Positions 54,633-58,776 of a stretch of 58,776 nt of DNA are shown here, one piece after another. A program made the position numbers and the translations under genes. The notes beneath the pieces were generated by a model. It worked only from the letters and a program-made list of their open reading frames with translations. It did not search any database and was not told the DNA's origin. Position 1 is the stretch's first letter. Each line of letters opens with the position of its first letter. Location of the stretch: NCBI GenBank assembly GCA_947378425.1, contig CANCJV010000025.1, forward strand, positions 1 through 58,776. Direction: 5' to 3'. The stretch comes from Synechococcaceae cyanobacterium (GTDB lineage: Bacteria > Cyanobacteriota > Cyanobacteriia > PCC-6307 > Cyanobiaceae).

Positions 54633-54824
54633 ATGTATCTGCTGACCATCCGTGACGGTCTGCAGACCCGCCACATCGGGCCCTACGCGAGTCCCGGCCA
54701 GGCGGCCGATGACCTCGATGGCTTGCTGGCCCAGTGCGGTGAACGGGCCCACTGGCAGATCCATGAACTGGAAGCTCCTGGCCGCCTCGTCGGTGATGGG
54801 AAGCCGGTGATGACCGCCGCCTGA
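54633..54824 (+). CDS. small protein of unknown function
   Basis: A 63-residue acidic protein beginning MYLLTIRDGLQTRHIGPYAS, with AADDLDGLLAQCGERAHWQI in the middle. It reads like a compact two-strand, one-helix domain, and codon use fits the genome. I do not recognise the family. It stands alone 136 bases after msrA and converges on the next leftward gene. Confidence 0.6.
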   Translation: MYLLTIRDGLQTRHIGPYASPGQAADDLDGLLAQCGERAHWQIHELEAPGRLVGDGKPVMTAA

Positions 54825-54847
54825 TCCGCTTCAGGGCTGGGTGCGCC

Positions 54848-55120
54848 TCAGGTTCGATCGCTTTTCGGGTAGCCGCGCAGCAGGCCACTTTCGATCATCA
54901 GCCCCACTCCGGCAGTGATCAGCACCAGGCCCAGGGTGCCGTACCAGAACCAGGGGCCGGCCTGGGGCAGGGGCAGGCCCGAGCCATTGCTGATGGCCAG
55001 ATGCGACCAGGTCTGGATGCCTTTGCGGATCACAGCCTCGCCGAAGAGGCAAAGCCCGGCTGGCAGGAGCAGAACCCCCAGCTGGGCTTTGACATACCAG
55101 CGGATCTTCTGGACGGCCAT
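54848..55120 (-). CDS. two-helix membrane protein
   Basis: A 90-residue protein with a basic N-terminus (MAVQKIRWYVK), a first hydrophobic helix (AQLGVLLLPAGLCLFGEAVI), a polar loop with ISNGSGLPLPQAG, and a second helix (WYGTLGLVLITAGVGLMIES). It ends with GYPKSDRT. No family recognised. It lies 26 bases after the pepA stop in the same direction, so it may be co-transcribed. A TTG 8 codons upstream is an alternative start. Confidence 0.7.
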   Translation of the reverse strand: MAVQKIRWYVKAQLGVLLLPAGLCLFGEAVIRKGIQTWSHLAISNGSGLPLPQAGPWFWYGTLGLVLITAGVGLMIESGLLRGYPKSDRT

Positions 55121-55146
55121 GGTTCCGTTGGTCGCTGGAACCAAAC

Positions 55147-56637
55147 CTAGGCCGGTGCCCCTCCCGCGATCCAGTTCACCAGAGTCTGGACGCCGAAGCC
55201 GGTGGCACCGGCCGGATCCTGACCCCGTCCTTTCTCACTCCAGACCGTGCCGGCGATGTCGAGGTGAGCCCAGGGGATCCCCTTGGTCACGAAATCCTGA
55301 AGGAACAGGGCCGCGGTGATCGATCCGCCCGGACGGGGACCGGTGTTCTTCATGTCCGCCAGGGTGCTTTTGAGCCCCGAGCGGTAGCTGGCCTGCAGCG
55401 GCATGCGCCAGAGGGCTTCACCGCCCATGCGCGCTCCGGAGAGCAGGCCGTCGGCGAGCACGTCACTGGTGCTCCAGAGGCCGGCGATCTCTTCGCCCAG
55501 GGCGATCACGCAGGCGCCGGTGAGGGTGGCCAGGTCGACGATCGCGTCCGGTTCCAGCTGGCAGGCGTACACCAGGGCATCGGCCAGGGTGAGCCGGCCT
55601 TCGGCATCGGTGTTGTTGATTTCGATCGTGGTGCCGTTTGAGGCGGTGAGGATGTCGCCCGGGTGCACGGCACCGCCGCTGATCATGTTCTCGCAGCTGG
55701 CCACGATCACGTGCACCTCGACCCCTTCGGGCCTGCGCTGGCCGATGGCCCGGGCCGCGCCGAGCACGGCGGCGCTGCCCCCCATGTCGTACTTCATCAT
55801 CTCGATCTGGCCGCCGGCCGTCTTGAGGTTGTAGCCGCCGGAGTCGAAGGTGAGCCCCTTGCCGACCAGCACCACCCGCCGCTTCACCTCACCGGCAGGG
55901 CGATAGGTGAGATGGATGAACTTCGGCTCCAGGTCGGAGCCCTGGGCCACCGCCAGATAGGCCCCCATGCCGAGGGCCTCACAGTCGGCGCGTTCCAGCA
56001 CCTTGAGCTCCAGACCGAAACCCTGGGCAATGGCCGCGGCGATGTCGGCCAGGGCGGCCGGTGTGGCCACATTCGGCGGTGCGGCCACCAGCTGGCGGGC
56101 CAGTTCGACGCCGCCGCAGATGGCATCCAGGTGGGCCAGTCCCTCCCAGCCCTCTTCGGCCAGGCCCAGCAGGCTCACCTCCTCGGGCAGGTTCTGGGGC
56201 TCAGCCTCGCTCTTGAAGCGGTGGTCCACATAGAGCCCCAACCGGGTCGCCTCGGCCATGGCGGCGGCGGCGGCGGCGGTGCCCAGGGCCTCCACCGGCA
56301 TCAGCAGTCCCAGCTGGCGCGTGCCCAGCTTGGCGCTGCTGCGGGCGACGTTGGCGCAGGCCTGACGCAGGCCGCTGAGGTGGAACTCAGCGGCCTCGCC
56401 CAGGCCCACCACGAGCAGGTGGGCGGGCGTCTGCCCCAGCCGTTCGATGCCGAGCAGTTCGCCCGGCTTGGCCTTGAAGCGCCTCAACTCCAGCAGGTCC
56501 GTCAGGGCGTCGCCGAACAGCTCCGCGAGCTGACGGCGGCCTGGATGGTCGGCGTCGCTGAACAGGCCCACCGCCAGGGTGTCTCCGCTCCAGTTCTCGA
56601 GGGGATGGCCGCCGGGGGCCACACAGCGGAAGTCCAT
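55147..56637 (-). CDS. pepA: leucyl aminopeptidase (M17)
   Basis: A 496-residue cytosolic two-metal aminopeptidase. The C-terminal catalytic half has VLVGKGLTFDSGGYNLK (catalytic Lys and metal Asp), MMKYDMGGSAAVLGA and the signature NNTDAEGRLTLADAL. An N-terminal regulatory domain precedes it. The ATG start is supported by the family N-terminus. It removes N-terminal residues from peptides; some homologues also bind DNA, which cannot be judged here. Confidence 0.96.
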   Translation of the reverse strand: MDFRCVAPGGHPLENWSGDTLAVGLFSDADHPGRRQLAELFGDALTDLLELRRFKAKPGELLGIERLGQTPAHLLVVGLGEAAEFHLSGLRQACANVARSSAKLGTRQLGLLMPVEALGTAAAAAAMAEATRLGLYVDHRFKSEAEPQNLPEEVSLLGLAEEGWEGLAHLDAICGGVELARQLVAAPPNVATPAALADIAAAIAQGFGLELKVLERADCEALGMGAYLAVAQGSDLEPKFIHLTYRPAGEVKRRVVLVGKGLTFDSGGYNLKTAGGQIEMMKYDMGGSAAVLGAARAIGQRRPEGVEVHVIVASCENMISGGAVHPGDILTASNGTTIEINNTDAEGRLTLADALVYACQLEPDAIVDLATLTGACVIALGEEIAGLWSTSDVLADGLLSGARMGGEALWRMPLQASYRSGLKSTLADMKNTGPRPGGSITAALFLQDFVTKGIPWAHLDIAGTVWSEKGRGQDPAGATGFGVQTLVNWIAGGAPA

Positions 56638-56702
56638 GAATCCTGCACGGGGCTGAGCTGGGATCGTAGCGATGGCCGGCCGGCTGCCCTGGCCCGGCCA
56701 GC

Positions 56703-57365
56703 TCAGCTGGGATCAGCGGTGAAGGGGGTGGCCCAGCGCTCCCGGGTTTCCTTGTTGAACGGTGGCAGCCAGTGGCGGATCAGGAGCTGCTCCAGCCGGC
56801 GGCGGCCACGGCTGTCGCTGGGCACATCACACCAGAAACGGATGCTCAAGCTGGTGGCCAGCTCCGCCAGGCCCAGGGCCTCGCTGTAGGCCGCCAGGTA
56901 GTTCTTGCAGTCGTGATCCCCTTTCCAGCGGCGGTCAGCACAGCCGGTTTCACCCACATACAGCAGCAGGGGAGAGGCGGAATCGGCGGGGCGATCCATC
57001 ACCAGATAGATGGCGGCACCCTGCTGGGGAGCACTGGGCCAACGCCAGAAGGCCAGGCTCTGGGCCCGCAGCTCGAGGGGATTGAGCCGGCTGGCCAGCT
57101 CGCTCGCAGCGGCTTCGCCAGCGCCGCCGCCCACAGCGCCAGCCATGTCCGTCGCCGCGAACAGCACGCCCTGGCTCGCTCCGGCGGCCAGGGCGGCCCC
57201 GGGGCCCGAGGCCGCCCTGGTGAACAGGGGAGCCTGGTGCGCCAGCAGCCGCTTCTGCCAGCTGAGCAGCTGCCGGCGCAGCAGCGGTGGTGGCAGTGGC
57301 GCTGGGCCGGCACCGTCGCCGGCCGCCGCGAACAGATTGCCCTGGCGCCCCGGTGGGGTGGTCAT
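56703..57365 (-). CDS. GIY-YIG-like protein
   Basis: A 220-residue protein. After an Ala/Gly-rich N-terminal half, the C-terminal half (about 115-215) carries a GIY-YIG-like pattern: AIYLVMD and LLYVGET for the two signature strands, then DRRWKGDHDCKNYL with the Arg, RLEQLLIRHWL with the metal Glu, and PPFNKE with the Asn. All expected catalytic positions seem present, so nuclease activity is plausible. The ATG overlaps the stop of the helix-hairpin-helix gene (ATGA), which makes a DNA-related function for the pair likely. Confidence 0.75.
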   Translation of the reverse strand: MTTPPGRQGNLFAAAGDGAGPAPLPPPLLRRQLLSWQKRLLAHQAPLFTRAASGPGAALAAGASQGVLFAATDMAGAVGGGAGEAAASELASRLNPLELRAQSLAFWRWPSAPQQGAAIYLVMDRPADSASPLLLYVGETGCADRRWKGDHDCKNYLAAYSEALGLAELATSLSIRFWCDVPSDSRGRRRLEQLLIRHWLPPFNKETRERWATPFTADPS

Positions 57366-58168
57366 GGATCAGGACGAACGGCCGGGGGCAGCACGGGACC
57401 GGCCGGGGCGCTCTGGAAGGCCACCCGGCCGATCCAGGCTTCCACGATCGCGGCGCTCAGCTGCAGTCGCTGCTGCAGATCGGCCAGATCGCTGAAGGGG
57501 CGGCGGGCCCGCTCCCGCAGCAGCCGGGCCACATCCTCCGCCTTGATGGCGGGCAGCCGTTCCAGCTCCCTGGCGCCGGCCTGATTGACGGCGATCGCCT
57601 CGCAGGGACCGGCGGCCGGCGGGGCCGTTCCGTACCAGCGGAACTCCAGCAGCGGCTGCCAGCCCTTCAGTTCGGCTTCGCTCAGGGCCAGCAGGCGCTG
57701 CAGATCCTCGAGGCCGCTCAGCTGCACGCCGCCGGCCTGCAGCCGCAGCAGCAGATCCACCTGCTCAAGGCGGCAGCCCGGCAGCCGCAGCCAGTCGGCG
57801 GCGGTGGCGCGGTTGACATCGAGGCGCCAACCCAGGGCGGCAGCGTGGCGCACTTCGTCGGCGCTGTTGAGGCGACGGCCCGGATCGTGGGCGAGTTTCA
57901 GCGCCAGCAGATCCCGTTCGATGGCGTCGTCGTGGCCCATGGCGAGGGCGCTCCCTTGGCCGGTCACGGGATTCGGACGGCTGGCGCCAGCCATCGCCCC
58001 GATCGCGTCAGCGGCCTGGGGAGAACGGGTGGGCGACCGATCCGGCCTCGGCAGCTGACCACTGGCGATCAGCAGCTGACGGGCGAGGGGATCCAGCCAG
58101 TGCCGCTGGGCCATGCCGGCTTGTACCGCGCAGAGAACGGCACTGAACGTAGCGGTGTTCTCGGGCAT
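57362..58168 (-). CDS. helix-hairpin-helix (ComEA-like) protein
   Basis: A 268-residue protein with two helix-hairpin-helix-like regions. One is at about 115-160 (LDVNRATAADWLRLPGCRLE). The other is at about 190-245 (IAVNQAGARELERLPAIKAE, then PFSDLADLQQRLQL), the typical VNxAxxxELxxLPGI pattern of ComEA/HhH1. There is no clear signal peptide, so it is more likely a cytoplasmic DNA-binding protein than a competence receptor. First gene of the overlapping pair with the GIY-YIG-like protein. Confidence 0.8.
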   Translation of the reverse strand: MPENTATFSAVLCAVQAGMAQRHWLDPLARQLLIASGQLPRPDRSPTRSPQAADAIGAMAGASRPNPVTGQGSALAMGHDDAIERDLLALKLAHDPGRRLNSADEVRHAAALGWRLDVNRATAADWLRLPGCRLEQVDLLLRLQAGGVQLSGLEDLQRLLALSEAELKGWQPLLEFRWYGTAPPAAGPCEAIAVNQAGARELERLPAIKAEDVARLLRERARRPFSDLADLQQRLQLSAAIVEAWIGRVAFQSAPAGPVLPPAVRPDP

Positions 58169-58776
58169 CGGGCCAGTCGATCAGGCTGGGTCTGAGGCCG
58201 ATCACGGCGGCGTGCCTGCGGCCGCGGGGCTGAAGTCCGGCGAGCCGGATGGGGACATTGGACGGTGTCGTGGGAGATCAGCAGCTGTCGGGCCTCGTCA
58301 CCGTTGCTGCCGCTGGTGGCCGGCCTGGCCAGCACCTCCGTTCCCCGGGCCGTGAGCCCCCTGCACGCCATCGCCGCCGCCCGTTCCGGTGGAGCCAGCG
58401 ATGCCCAGCAAACCGGCCAGCTCCCGCTCGATCTCGATGGCCGCCTCCCCACAGCGTGCGGATCGCCGCCGATGCCTGCCCATGCCCTGGAGGATTCCAG
58501 CTGCACCCCATGGCAGCGGTCCTCCATCTCCCGCTGCAGGCGACTGCGCCCGGGCTCCGTGACGCTTGATCCTCATGACCGGCTCGATGCCGCACCCGGC
58601 TTCGAGCCGGTCCCCGGTGAACAGGACATCCGCTTGCAGCGTCCGCCCCAGCTCCGCTCCCACCGCTTTGGTGGTGGCGCCGCTGAGGATGCAGGTCATG
58701 GCTGCGCAGATCGTCAGCGCGCTCCAGGGCCAGCAGGGGTGGAAAATCCAGGGTCAGTGATTCGGCGGGGGGGGCG
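58169..58776. other. right edge, possible frame-broken gene
   Basis: No intact gene. From the right edge, the minus strand reads coding-like for about 70 residues (with LALERADDLRS, LGRTLQADVLFTGDRLEAGC and EPVMRIKR). It then continues in other frames with RLQREMEDRCHGVQLESSRA and AAIEIERELAGLLGIAG. That pattern fits a decayed gene running leftward into the window. I cannot name its family. Confidence 0.35.

Noticed and set aside
1..58776. Strong enrichment of the HIP1 octamer GCGATCGC
   Set aside because: I find only a few copies by eye (for example near 10185, 10461, 33076, 50675 and 57590), not far above chance at this GC content.

Overview
The window comes from a high-GC cyanobacterium of the picocyanobacterial (Cyanobium / Synechococcus) type. 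The sequence shows a complete kaiABC clock, the photosystem II extrinsic cytochrome psbV, plant-type ferredoxin petF, ferredoxin-thioredoxin reductase variable chain ftrV, the stress sensor kinase nblS, the short cyanobacterial RNA polymerase omega subunit, a DUF1818 protein and a cyanobacterial S4-domain protein. An intact kaiA argues against Prochlorococcus. No rRNA, CRISPR array, prophage or recognisable transposase is visible.

The left part (about 0.6-14 kb) is accessory and compositionally mosaic. It holds a probable type I secretion operon: a cytoplasmic parvulin-like protein, an ABC exporter with an N-terminal cyclic-nucleotide-binding-like domain and a degenerate C39 domain, an HlyD adaptor and a small two-helix membrane protein. 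Around it lie three glycosyltransferase genes (a GT4-GT2 fusion, a GT4 and a TPR-GT9-like protein), an internally duplicated protein of unknown function, and an Asn/Ser/Thr-rich protein with RTX-like motifs that is the best candidate for the exported cargo. Together they look like a locus for exporting and glycosylating a cell-surface protein. Two long gene-poor stretches follow (about 14.0-16.0 kb and 17.7-18.9 kb), flanking gpmI.

From 18.9 kb on the window is dense housekeeping sequence. It includes pyrR; an Hsp70-like / TPR membrane protein / ftrV cluster; rpoZ and DUF1818; murD / EVE protein / Ser-Thr kinase; tRNA-Val(GAC); an S4 protein; serA-prmA; petF; psbV; rnz; a SpoIID-domain protein; a nagB-like gene; yebC; and truB-rpmA-rplU, divergent from kaiA-kaiB-kaiC. 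kaiC converges on nblS-purD. A divergent hypothetical gene leads into purC and then a tightly coupled envelope operon: bamA-lpxC-fabZ-lpxA-lpxB-msrA (Omp85 assembly, lipid A synthesis and an exported methionine sulfoxide reductase). The right end carries pepA and an overlapping GIY-YIG / helix-hairpin-helix gene pair, then a frame-broken, unassigned edge.

Many genes abut or overlap by 1-4 bases (TGATG or ATGA junctions), so much of the window is probably translated as coupled operons. Several start codons are uncertain because Pro/Ala/Thr-rich N-terminal extensions are open in high-GC DNA; these cases are noted.
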